Of a stretch of 64,000 bases of DNA, positions 29,023 to 36,475 are shown one piece after another. The number at the start of each line of letters is the position of its first letter. The first letter of the stretch is position 1. The position numbers and the translations under genes are program-made. A model generated the notes under the pieces. That model did no database searches. It worked only from the letters and a program-made list of their open reading frames with translations, and had not been told where the DNA came from. The stretch spans positions 1-64,000 of the forward strand of contig NZ_JBIMER010000007.1 of NCBI RefSeq assembly GCF_051262515.1, in the 5' to 3' direction. The DNA comes from Arthrobacter_N sp051262515 (GTDB lineage Bacteria > Actinomycetota > Actinomycetes > Actinomycetales > Micrococcaceae).

Positions 29023-29922
29023 ATGCAGAGAGTCTTCGCGCACCGCGGCTCCAGCCTGGCCTACGCCGAAAACACCCGCGCCGCGTACCAGCAGGCCATC
29101 GACGAGGGAGCGGACGGCGTCGAGTGCGACGTCCAGCTGAGTCAGGACCTCCACGTGGTCTGCCACCACGACCAGACGGTGGACCGGACGTCCGACGGCA
29201 CGGGGTCCGTCGCCGGGTACACCCTGCGGGAGCTGCGCCGCCTGGACTTCTCCTCGTGGAAGGGGGCGCGCATCCCCGACCCGTATGGGGCCCGCTCGCA
29301 GCAGCTGGTCACGCTGCCGGAAATCCTGGCGATGACGCGACTGGCGGACCGGGAAATCGGCCTCGCGATCGAACTGAAGCACCCCAGTCCGTTTGGCCGG
29401 AAGCTCGAGGAACGGGTCCTGGCGGAACTGATGCGGGCCGGATGGGACCCCGAGACCTCCCGGATCGGGAAGGTCGCCGTGAGCCTGATGAGCTTCGACC
29501 CCGGTTCGATCGACTACCTGCTCCAGGGCGTTCCCGGGCACCACCTCTGCCAGCTCGTGACCGGGATCGACGAGGACTTCATGGACGACTTCGGGATGAT
29601 CGGCCGCGCGGCCATGGAGCAGGTCATCCTCCGCACCCTCGACGGCGGCATCGACAGGCTGGACGCCGGGGCGGTCGGCATCGCCGGCCCCGGGGTGGCG
29701 TTCGCGCGCGCGAATTCCGAGACCCTGCGTCGGTGGATCGGGGCCGGCCTGCGGATCCGCGCCTGGACGGTGGACGCAGACGACGACGTCGACTACCTCG
29801 TGGGGCTCGGCGTGCAGGAACTGACCAGCAACCGTCCCGCCCACGTCAAACGGCACCTCGCCGCCCGGAACGGTGCGGTGCCACCCGCCCTGGCCGCGTC
29901 CCCGCAGGCGATCCCGCACTAG
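29023..29922 (+). CDS. Glycerophosphodiester phosphodiesterase
   Basis: Hydrolyses glycerophosphodiesters to glycerol-3-phosphate and an alcohol, releasing carbon and phosphate from lipid head groups. 299 residues with the GDPD catalytic set: HRG at 7-9, Glu34 and Asp36 in VECDV, and His49 in VCHHD. Downstream are LAIELKHPS (metal and substrate Lys) and the closing IRAWTVDADDD segment typical of the family. No signal peptide, so a cytoplasmic enzyme. An in-frame ATG at 28987 is rejected because homologues start near HRG and the -10 TATTTT lies 7 nt before 29023. Confidence 0.92.
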   Translation: MQRVFAHRGSSLAYAENTRAAYQQAIDEGADGVECDVQLSQDLHVVCHHDQTVDRTSDGTGSVAGYTLRELRRLDFSSWKGARIPDPYGARSQQLVTLPEILAMTRLADREIGLAIELKHPSPFGRKLEERVLAELMRAGWDPETSRIGKVAVSLMSFDPGSIDYLLQGVPGHHLCQLVTGIDEDFMDDFGMIGRAAMEQVILRTLDGGIDRLDAGAVGIAGPGVAFARANSETLRRWIGAGLRIRAWTVDADDDVDYLVGLGVQELTSNRPAHVKRHLAARNGAVPPALAASPQAIPH

Positions 29923-29925
29923 ACT
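29920..29925 (+). promoter_or_regulatory. -10 element for azlCD
   Basis: TAGACT, 6 nt before the GTG at 29932; its first three bases are the stop codon of the preceding gene. Confidence 0.5.
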
Positions 29926-29931
29926 GGACTG

Positions 29932-30672
29932 GTGAAATTCGCCCAGTCGCCCGCCGTCAAGGTCGGCGCCGCCATCGCCGTCGCGACCGGGCTCTACGGC
30001 ATCTCCTTCGGGGCCCTGGCCGTGGCCTCGGGGCTCGACGTCTGGCAGGCCGTGGCGCTCAGCGCCCTGATGTTCACGGGCGGTTCGCAGTTCGCGTTCA
30101 TCGGCGTGCTGGCCGGCGGCGGAGGCGGGTCCGCCGCGTTCGGGGCCGCAACCCTGCTGGGAGTGCGCAACGTGGTCTACGGAATGCAGATGAACGCCCT
30201 GCTCCGGCCCTCCGGATGGCGCAAGGCCCTCGCGGCGCACGTTACGATCGATGAATCCGCGGCGACGGCCTCCGGGCAGACCGAGCCGGGCGAGCGGAGC
30301 CGGGGGTTCTGGGTCGCGGGCCTCGGCGTGTTCGTGATGTGGAACCTCTTCACGGTCGCCGGCGCGTTGCTCGGCGACGCGCTGGGCGATCCCAAGGCGT
30401 GGGGCCTCGACGGCGCGGCGGTCGCTGCCTTCCTGGGACTGCTCTGGCCGCGGCTCCGCTCGGGTCAGCCGGTGGCGCTCGCCGTCGTCGCCGCCCTGGT
30501 GACCGTCCTGGCCGTGCCGTTCGCGCCGCCGGGCCTGCCCATCCTGGTGGCGGCACTGGTCGCCGGGATCTGGGGCTGGTTTGTCCGGGGCCAGGACGGG
30601 GAGGGCCTGGAGCCGGACGTGGATCCCTACGCCGCGGAGCACGCGCGGGCGGCGGGGGAGGCGGCGCCGTGA
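29932..30672 (+). CDS. azlC: AzlC family branched-chain amino acid exporter, large subunit
   Basis: 246-residue membrane protein, the large subunit of the LIV-E/AzlCD exporter that removes branched-chain amino acids or analogues. It has several hydrophobic helices and the family motifs GISFGALAVASGLDVWQA and MFTGGSQFAFIGVLAGGG early on. The GTG start is leaderless with TAGACT. The TGA stop overlaps the GTG of azlD (GTGA), so the two are coupled. Confidence 0.9.
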   Translation: MKFAQSPAVKVGAAIAVATGLYGISFGALAVASGLDVWQAVALSALMFTGGSQFAFIGVLAGGGGGSAAFGAATLLGVRNVVYGMQMNALLRPSGWRKALAAHVTIDESAATASGQTEPGERSRGFWVAGLGVFVMWNLFTVAGALLGDALGDPKAWGLDGAAVAAFLGLLWPRLRSGQPVALAVVAALVTVLAVPFAPPGLPILVAALVAGIWGWFVRGQDGEGLEPDVDPYAAEHARAAGEAAP

Positions 30673-30980
30673 GCCTCTGGGGTTGGATCCTGGTGGCCTG
30701 CGCGGTCGCGTACGCCACGAAGCTGCTGGGCTACCTGGTGCCCGCCCGCCTGCTCGACAACCCGCACGTCACCCGCGTCGCCGGCGCGCTCACCATCGGA
30801 CTGTTGGCCTCGCTCACCGCGGTGAACGCGTTCGGCTCCGGCCAGGAGCTGGCACTCGACTCCCGCCTCGGCGCGCTGCTGGCCGCCGGCGTCGTACTGG
30901 CCCTCCGCGCCCCGTTCCTGGTGGTGGTGATCGTCGGGGCGGCCACCGCGGCCCTCCTGCGCCTGGCGGGATTGCCCTAA
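30669..30980 (+). CDS. azlD: AzlD domain protein, small subunit of the exporter
   Basis: 103 residues, nearly all hydrophobic, with three or four helices (WGWILVACAVAYATKLLGYL, VAGALTIGLLASLTAV, LLAAGVVLALRAPFLVVVIV). Size, composition and the 4-nt overlap with azlC identify it as AzlD, required with AzlC for export. The start is GTG at 30669. Confidence 0.88.
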   Translation: MSLWGWILVACAVAYATKLLGYLVPARLLDNPHVTRVAGALTIGLLASLTAVNAFGSGQELALDSRLGALLAAGVVLALRAPFLVVVIVGAATAALLRLAGLP

Positions 30981-31090
30981 CCCGGCGACGGTCCGGCGCT
31001 CCCGGGCGCACGTCCGCGCCCGTAATCGAATCGTGATCGTCGGCCCTGTGATCCTTCCCGGGAACGCGTGAAACAAGTCTTGAATGAGAC

Positions 31091-31096
31091 TAGGCT
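31091..31096 (+). promoter_or_regulatory. -10 element upstream of the peptide transporter
   Basis: TAGGCT sits 6 nt before an ATG at 31103, the exact leaderless spacing seen elsewhere in the window, but 92 nt before the ATG of the binding-protein gene. Confidence 0.5.
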
Positions 31097-31102
31097 CACA
31101 TC

Positions 31103-31186
31103 ATGCACCGACGCTCCGAACCCGGAGGGCCGACGTCGTCAGGCGCGGCTGCCGGTGCCAGGACTCGAACCCAGGAGAAGCCATGA
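31103..31186 (+). CDS. Possible leaderless leader peptide (27 aa)
   Basis: An open frame starting 6 nt after TAGGCT. It encodes a 27-residue peptide beginning MHRRSEPGGPTSSGA and ending RTRTQEKP. Its TGA overlaps the ATG of the next gene (ATGA at 31183-31186). It is too short for codon statistics. Position, spacing and stop-start overlap suggest a regulatory upstream ORF that couples translation to the binding protein. Without expression data it could be chance. Confidence 0.4.
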   Translation: MHRRSEPGGPTSSGAAAGARTRTQEKP

Positions 31187-32874
31187 CCCACAATGGCAGG
31201 CCGAAGCGAACGGCCGCCCGCCGCTTTGCCACCATCACCACATCGCTCGCGATCGGGGCGCTCGTCCTCAGCGGATGCGCCCAGAGCGAGCGCGAGGACG
31301 CGGACGCGGGGGCCGGGGCTGACAGCGACGTCAACTCGACCTTCATCTTCGCGGCGTCCTCGGACCCGCAATCCCTCGACCCGGCCTTCGCCTCCGACGG
31401 CGAATCGTTCCGCGTCTCCCGCCAGATCTTCGAGGGCCTCGTCGGCACCGAATCCGGAACCGCGAACCCGGCCCCGCTGCTGGCCGAGTCCTGGGAGAAC
31501 TCCGAGGACGGACTCGTCTACGACTTCAAGCTCAAGGAGGGCGTGAAGTTCCACGACGGCACGGACTTCAACGCCGAAGCCGTATGCGCCAACTTCGAAC
31601 GCTGGTACAACTTCGAGGGCATCCAGCAGGCGGCCAGCGTCGGCTACTACTACAACGCGCTGTTCAAGGGCTACAAGGACAGTCCCGAGAACGCCGTCTA
31701 CGAGTCGTGTGAGCCGGTCTCCGAGTCGGAGGCCAAGATCACGCTGGCGAAGCCGTTCGCCGGCTTCATCGCGTCGCTGTCCCTTCCGGCGTTCTCCATG
31801 CAGTCCCCGGCAGCCATGGAGGAGTTCGGCGCCGACGAGATCAGCGGGACGTCCGAGGCCCCGGTGCTCTCCGAGTACGCGACCGGCCACCCGGTGGGAA
31901 CCGGCCCGTTCAAGTTCGGCAGCTGGGACAACGGCCAGCAGATCGAGCTCTCCTTCAACGAGGAGTACTGGGGCGAGAAGGGCCAGATCGAGCGCATCGT
32001 CTTCCGCGTCATCGAGGACCCGGTGGCCCGCCGCCAGGCGCTCGAGGGTGGCGACATCGACGGCTACGACCTGGTGGCCCCGGCCGACACCGCGGCACTG
32101 GAGGAAGCCGGCTACAAGATCATGGCCCGCGACCCGTTCACCATCCTCTACCTCGGCATGAACCAGAAGGTGGAGGAGCTGGCCAAGCTCGAGGTCCGCC
32201 AGGCGATCGCGCACGCGATCGACAAGGACGCGCTCATCAAGCAGACGCTGCCGGAGGGCACCAAGAAGGCCATCGAGTTCATCCCGGACTCCGTGAACGG
32301 CTACAACCCCGACGTCGAGGCGTACGACTACGACCCGGAGAAGGCGAAGCAGCTACTGGCCGACGCCGGCTACGAGGACGGCTTCGACCTGGACTTCAAC
32401 TACCCGACCGGCGTCTCACGGCCGTACATGCCGACGCCGGAGCAGGTGTTCACCAACATCAGCGCCCAGCTCGCGGAGGTCGGCATCAAGGTCAACGCGC
32501 AGCCGGACAAGTGGAGCCCGGACTACCTGGACCGCATCCAGGGCGGTGCCGACCACGGCATCCACCTGCTCGGCTGGACCGGCGACTACAACGACACCGA
32601 CAACTTCGTCGGCGTCTTCTTCGGCGGCGAGAAGCCGGAGTTCGGCTTCAACGACCCGGAGCTGTTCGGCAAGCTCACCGAGGCGCGCGGCGTCCCGGTC
32701 CTCGAGGAGCAGACCCCGCTGTACGAGGAGATCAACGCGGACATCGCCGAGCTCGTCCCGGCCGTCCCGCTGGCGCACCCGGCGCCGTCGTTGGCCTTCA
32801 ACGAACGCGTCGACTCGTTCCCGACCAGCCCGGTCAACGACGAGGTCTTCAACGAGATCAAACTGAACAAGTAG
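31183..32874 (+). CDS. ABC transporter substrate-binding lipoprotein, family 5 (peptide/dipeptide type)
   Basis: Extracellular receptor of a peptide/nickel-type ABC importer. 563 residues. A basic N terminus leads into a signal sequence ending in the lipobox LSGC (Cys32). The SBP_bac_5 fold follows: DPQSLDPAFASDGES, LAESWENSEDGLVYDFKLKE, VKFHDGTDFNAEAV, and YEEINADIAELVPAVPLAHP near the end. Ligand specificity cannot be read off; oligopeptides are likeliest. AGGAGAAGCC precedes the ATG at 31183. Frames starting at 31084 lack homology before this point. Two permease genes follow. Confidence 0.92.
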   Translation: MTHNGRPKRTAARRFATITTSLAIGALVLSGCAQSEREDADAGAGADSDVNSTFIFAASSDPQSLDPAFASDGESFRVSRQIFEGLVGTESGTANPAPLLAESWENSEDGLVYDFKLKEGVKFHDGTDFNAEAVCANFERWYNFEGIQQAASVGYYYNALFKGYKDSPENAVYESCEPVSESEAKITLAKPFAGFIASLSLPAFSMQSPAAMEEFGADEISGTSEAPVLSEYATGHPVGTGPFKFGSWDNGQQIELSFNEEYWGEKGQIERIVFRVIEDPVARRQALEGGDIDGYDLVAPADTAALEEAGYKIMARDPFTILYLGMNQKVEELAKLEVRQAIAHAIDKDALIKQTLPEGTKKAIEFIPDSVNGYNPDVEAYDYDPEKAKQLLADAGYEDGFDLDFNYPTGVSRPYMPTPEQVFTNISAQLAEVGIKVNAQPDKWSPDYLDRIQGGADHGIHLLGWTGDYNDTDNFVGVFFGGEKPEFGFNDPELFGKLTEARGVPVLEEQTPLYEEINADIAELVPAVPLAHPAPSLAFNERVDSFPTSPVNDEVFNEIKLNK

Positions 32875-32885
32875 CCCCTCATCGC

Positions 32886-32917
32886 GCGCGGCGGCGGGCC
32901 CGGGCCCGCCGCCGCGC
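32886..32917 (+). terminator. Hairpin between binding protein and permease genes
   Basis: A 32-nt perfect palindrome, all G and C, centred on CCCGGG, in the 70-bp gap. In RNA it forms a very stable stem-loop, likely to protect or attenuate so that binding protein is made in excess. Confidence 0.7.
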
Positions 32918-32944
32918 CGTCTTGACCACTCTCGAGAGGACCCC

Positions 32945-33949
32945 GTGCTCAGAGTCATCGGCAAGCGGCTAGCACTGCTTGTTCCCACCCTCTTCGGCCT
33001 GTCGATCCTGCTGTTTCTGTGGGTCCGCAACCTGCCCGGCGGGCCGGCCACCGCATTGCTCGGCGACAAGGCCACCCCGGAGGCGGTCGCCCGCATCAAC
33101 GAGCTCTACGGCTTCGACGAGCCCATCCTGTCGCAGTACTTCCTCTACATGGGCAAGCTGCTCACGGGGGACTTCGGGGTCAGCCTGCGCACCGGCCGGC
33201 CCGTCCTGGAGGAGTTCGCCAGCCGCTTTCCCGCCACCATGGAACTCAGCGCGGTGGCGCTGGTCTTCGCGATCGGGATAGGCATCCCGCTGGGCTACTG
33301 GGCGGCCAGGAACGTCGGCAAGTGGCAGGACCACGCCTCGGTGCTGATCTCGCTCTTCGGGATCGTGATCCCGGTGTTCTTCCTGGCGTTCATCCTCAAG
33401 TGGGTGTTCGCGATCCAACTGCCGTGGTTCCCCACGGACGGACGCCAAAGCCCGCGGATCAACGCCACCCACGTCACCGACTTCTACGTCCTGGACGGCC
33501 TGATGACCCAGGAGTGGGACGCGGCCTGGGACGCCTTCGTGCACCTGATCCTTCCCGGCGTCGCCCTGGGCACCATCCCGCTGGCGATCATCGTGCGCAT
33601 CACGCGCGCCTCCGTCCTCGAGGTCATGAACGCCGACTACGTCCGCACGGCCAGGGCGAAGGGCCTCTCGACAACCCTGATCCGCAACCGATTCATCCTC
33701 CGCAACGCCATGTTGCCGGTGACCACCACCATCGGCCTCCAGCTGGGGCTGCTGATCTCCGGGGCGGTGCTGACCGAGACCGTGTTCGCGTTCAACGGGA
33801 TCGGACGGTTCCTGCGCGATGCCATCTTCACACTCGACTATCCGGTGCTGCAGGGGTTCATCATCTTCATCGCGATCATCTATTCGCTGATCAACCTGCT
33901 GGTTGACGTTTCCTATGGCCTTATCGACCCGAGGGTGCGTGTGCAATGA
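32945..33949 (+). CDS. Peptide-type ABC transporter permease (DppB-like)
   Basis: 334-residue membrane subunit with six helices. It starts (V)LRVIGKRLALLVPTLFG, the usual DppB/OppB start with an immediate first helix, then a long extracytoplasmic loop containing GDFGVSLRTGRPV. The inner-membrane EAA loop reads YVRTARAKGLSTTLIRNRFI. The GTG start follows GAGAGGA by 6 nt. Its stop overlaps the start of the next permease gene (ATGA). Confidence 0.93.
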   Translation: MLRVIGKRLALLVPTLFGLSILLFLWVRNLPGGPATALLGDKATPEAVARINELYGFDEPILSQYFLYMGKLLTGDFGVSLRTGRPVLEEFASRFPATMELSAVALVFAIGIGIPLGYWAARNVGKWQDHASVLISLFGIVIPVFFLAFILKWVFAIQLPWFPTDGRQSPRINATHVTDFYVLDGLMTQEWDAAWDAFVHLILPGVALGTIPLAIIVRITRASVLEVMNADYVRTARAKGLSTTLIRNRFILRNAMLPVTTTIGLQLGLLISGAVLTETVFAFNGIGRFLRDAIFTLDYPVLQGFIIFIAIIYSLINLLVDVSYGLIDPRVRVQ

Positions 33950-34917
33950 GCATGACTCTTCCCCCCGCCCCCGGCGGACCCGAAATGTCCCCGGCCGGAG
34001 ACGGCGCCGCCGCGCCTCCGCCGTCGTCCGAGGTCCGGGATGCCAAGGGCACCAGCGTCTGGCGCGACGCGTTCATCCGGCTGCGCCGCAATCCCGCCGC
34101 CATCGCCGGAGCCGTGATCGTCCTGGCGTTCCTGCTGGTGGCGGTGCTGGCGCCGATCCTCGCGCCGTACGGCGGCAACGACCTCCCGGGACGCACGGAG
34201 ATCACCCCCACCAACATCCCGGGACCCGGCGAGATCGACGGCTATCCGCTGGGCCTGGACCGTTTCGGCGGCGACGTGCTCTCCAAGCTCATCTGGGGGG
34301 CGCAGGCGTCGCTGACCATCGGCGTCGTGTCCACCGCCATGGGCCTGGTCGGCGGCATGATCCTGGGGCTGCTGGCCGGCGGGATCGGCGGCTGGGTGGA
34401 CAACGTGATCATGCGGTTCGTCGACATCCTGCTGTCCGTGCCGAACCTGCTGCTGGCGGTCTCCATCGCCGCGGTGCTGGGGCAGGGCGCCTACGCGATC
34501 ATGATCGCCATCGGCGTCTCCGCCGTCCCGATCTTCGCGCGGCTCCTGCGATCGTCCATGCTCCAGCAGAAGGGCGCCGACTACATCCTGGCCGCGCAGA
34601 CCCTGGGCCTGAGCCGGCGCACCATCACCATGAGCCACCTGCTGCCGAACTCCGTGGGCCCGGTCATCGTCCAGGCCACCCTGACGCTGGCCACCGCGGT
34701 CATCGACGCGGCCGCGCTGTCCTTCCTGGGGCTCGGCGGCGGCGTGCCGCAGACCGCCGAGTGGGGGCGCATGCTTACCTACGCGCAGGCCGAGCTCGGC
34801 ATCGCGCCGCAGCTCGCCTTCCTGCCGGGCATCTGCATCGCCATCACCGCGCTGGGCTTCACCCTCCTGGGCGAATCCCTGCGCGAGGCGCTGGACCCCA
34901 AGTCCCGCCAGCGCTAA
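33946..34917 (+). CDS. Peptide-type ABC transporter permease (DppC-like)
   Basis: 323-residue second membrane subunit with an N-terminal cytoplasmic Pro/Ala-rich extension before the first helix. The DppC-type sequence follows: LRRNPAAIAGAVIVL, DRFGGDVLSKLIWGAQASL, and the EAA loop ILAAQTLGLSRRTITMSHLL. Coupled to the upstream permease by a 4-nt overlap. The expected ATPase genes do not follow on this strand; a fused ATPase lies at 36465-38237 in the opposite orientation. Confidence 0.93.
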   Translation: MSMTLPPAPGGPEMSPAGDGAAAPPPSSEVRDAKGTSVWRDAFIRLRRNPAAIAGAVIVLAFLLVAVLAPILAPYGGNDLPGRTEITPTNIPGPGEIDGYPLGLDRFGGDVLSKLIWGAQASLTIGVVSTAMGLVGGMILGLLAGGIGGWVDNVIMRFVDILLSVPNLLLAVSIAAVLGQGAYAIMIAIGVSAVPIFARLLRSSMLQQKGADYILAAQTLGLSRRTITMSHLLPNSVGPVIVQATLTLATAVIDAAALSFLGLGGGVPQTAEWGRMLTYAQAELGIAPQLAFLPGICIAITALGFTLLGESLREALDPKSRQR

Positions 34918-34931
34918 CCCCCCCCCAACCC

Positions 34932-34984
34932 CGCGAAGTGGACAATACAACGGTTTGTTAACCGGCGGTATTGTCCACTTCGCG
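34932..34984. repeat. Perfect 17-bp palindrome, left of the AbiEi/DUF559 gene
   Basis: Arms CGCGAAGTGGACAATAC (34932-34948) and its exact complement (34968-34984), with a loop holding a smaller inverted repeat (CGGTT/AACCG). It overlaps the last codons of the 34958 gene and is followed by TGTTTTTT. It may terminate both flanking genes. It shares GAAGTGGAC with the palindrome at 36117. Confidence 0.85.
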
Positions 34985-35995
34985 ATGTTTTTTGCGCTGG
35001 AAGCGGGGGATTCCGGCGGCGTCGAGCTTCGCGGCCAGGCGTCGCGGATCCTCGAGGTCGGCCCAGCCCCACCGGACGACGCCGCACCCCGCCGCCCGCA
35101 GCCGGTCCTCCCGCAACTTCTCGGAGACCACGACCTCCGAAGGGTCCTGTCCCGACAGTTCCCGCGACCGCGCGTACTTCACCATCCCGTCGAACTCGCC
35201 GACCACGTTGACGGACGGCCACCAGAAATCGGCCCTGCCGGCCAGCCCGCGCGCGTCCCGCACCTCGCGTTGCAGCACGGGAGCCACGAAGCCGAGCTGG
35301 TGGATCACCGCACGGCTACGCGACTCGCCCGGGGACTCCGACGCGGGATCGGCGAACCTCACCGCCGCAAGCATCCGCCGCCGGGGCGCGGCCGAAGACT
35401 CCTTCCGCGCCAAGGCGGCGAGCTGCGCGCGGGTTCTCCGGTGTTCCGCCAACGCGTCGCGGCCCGCCATGACGGCATCCAGTACGACGGCGGAAGCGTC
35501 CAGTCGGAGGTCGGCGAGTGTGTCCGCGAGGGTGGTGTCCAGATCCGTGCAGTGGAGCCTGACCTCGAGTTCTTCGGAGTCGACGTGTGCCCTGCCCATG
35601 CCCTCCACGCGATGTCCGGTGACCGGAAAACCCGACGGCGGTCGCCCCTCCGGCGGCTTGGCGTAGGCCAGGGTCCCGCGCCGTGCCCCGACCCTGGCCG
35701 GGTGTCCGACCAACACGTGGACGCGGTCCGGGACCGTGGCCAGCGGGATGCCGAGCAGGACCAGCGCCGTCTCCCGGCAGAAGACGTAATGGTGTTCGGC
35801 GAGGGCGAGCCCCGCCGTCGTCAGCAGGTATCGGTCCCACGTCGTGGCGCCGATCCAATCGTCCGTGTCGATGTACACGCCGCGCATCAGCCGCACCAGA
35901 ACGCCGGACTCGTATTCGCGGGCGACGGCCCGGAGGCTGCCGCCGGCCCTGCGGACGGAGGCGGAGGTGACGATGCGCGCTGCGGGAAACTCCAT
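34958..35995 (-). CDS. AbiEi-like winged-helix plus DUF559/PD-(D/E)XK nuclease-like protein
   Basis: 345 residues. The N-terminal ~60 residues look like the AbiEi-type winged helix (GVLVRLMRGVYIDTDDW). The C-terminal ~110 residues match the DUF559/Vsr-like endonuclease fold: Glu in SESPGESRSRAV, Asp in GRADFWWPS, then VGEFDGMVKYAR with the E-x-D and following Lys, and EDRLRAAGCGVVRWGWADL. Proteins of this build are frequent in actinobacteria; their role is unproven, and type IV antitoxin, regulator or nuclease have all been suggested by domain. The last codons run into a palindrome. A second palindrome with a shared core lies upstream. No AbiEii-type toxin gene is adjacent. Confidence 0.82.
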   Translation of the reverse strand: MEFPAARIVTSASVRRAGGSLRAVAREYESGVLVRLMRGVYIDTDDWIGATTWDRYLLTTAGLALAEHHYVFCRETALVLLGIPLATVPDRVHVLVGHPARVGARRGTLAYAKPPEGRPPSGFPVTGHRVEGMGRAHVDSEELEVRLHCTDLDTTLADTLADLRLDASAVVLDAVMAGRDALAEHRRTRAQLAALARKESSAAPRRRMLAAVRFADPASESPGESRSRAVIHQLGFVAPVLQREVRDARGLAGRADFWWPSVNVVGEFDGMVKYARSRELSGQDPSEVVVSEKLREDRLRAAGCGVVRWGWADLEDPRRLAAKLDAAGIPRFQRKKHREVDNTAG

Positions 35996-36116
35996 GGAAC
36001 CAGCGTGGGCCGGAGCGCGGGCCCACGCCCGCCTTCTGGTCGGGCTGTGGATGCCTGCCGGTCCGCGTCCGACAGCTGCCGCCTGTGGACAATCAATCCG
36101 GCCGCCGTCCGCCCCA

Positions 36117-36178
36117 CACCACCGGAAGTGGACGAAACCACACGCTCCAACGCGAGGAAATGTCCACTTCCGGTGGTG
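36117..36178. repeat. Perfect 17-bp palindrome, right of the AbiEi/DUF559 gene
   Basis: Arms CACCACCGGAAGTGGAC (36117-36133) and its exact complement (36162-36178) around a 28-nt loop. It lies about 120 nt before the AbiEi/DUF559 start and just after the small membrane gene. It contains the same GAAGTGGAC core as the left palindrome. A further single GTGGACAAT is at 36085. Confidence 0.85.
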
Positions 36179-36196
36179 GGGGAGGTGGTGAGGGGG

Positions 36197-36475
36197 CTAC
36201 CGGATTCTTCTTGACCGGGCGCGGGTTGCCAGGGCCGCGAACGCTCCGATGAAGCCCAGTTCCAGCACGCCCAACGCCGCGAGGGCCCACCATGCCTGGG
36301 ACCGCACGGCCAAGGCGGCCCCCATGAACACCAGCGACGTCGCCAGCACCAGCAGGAAAACCGCGATTCCGAAGGCCACGCGCGCGCTGCGCACGCCGGT
36401 CCGGAAACCGAACCCCTGGGGCTCCGGCCCGGCGTTGCGCTCGCCGTCGGCGGGGACCTCCGGGTCAGGCGGCAT
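36197..36475 (-). CDS. Small two-helix membrane protein
   Basis: 92 residues. A charged N terminus (PPDPEVPADGERNAGPEP) is followed by two membrane helices (VAFGIAVFLLVLATSLVFMG and WWALAALGVLELGFIGAF) and a basic end (RARSRRIR). Its ATG overlaps the end of the ABC ATPase gene by 11 nt, so it is probably translated by coupling. No family recognised. The hydrophobic pattern and overlap argue that it is real. Confidence 0.6.
   Translation of the reverse strand: MPPDPEVPADGERNAGPEPQGFGFRTGVRSARVAFGIAVFLLVLATSLVFMGAALAVRSQAWWALAALGVLELGFIGAFAALATRARSRRIR

Noticed and set aside
31149..31175. A tRNA T-arm-like sequence (CCAGGACTCGAACCC) that would read as the end of a tRNA on the minus strand.
   Set aside because: The stem does not pair properly and no D-arm, anticodon arm or acceptor partner is present. 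The sequence lies within the leader ORF before the peptide-binding protein.
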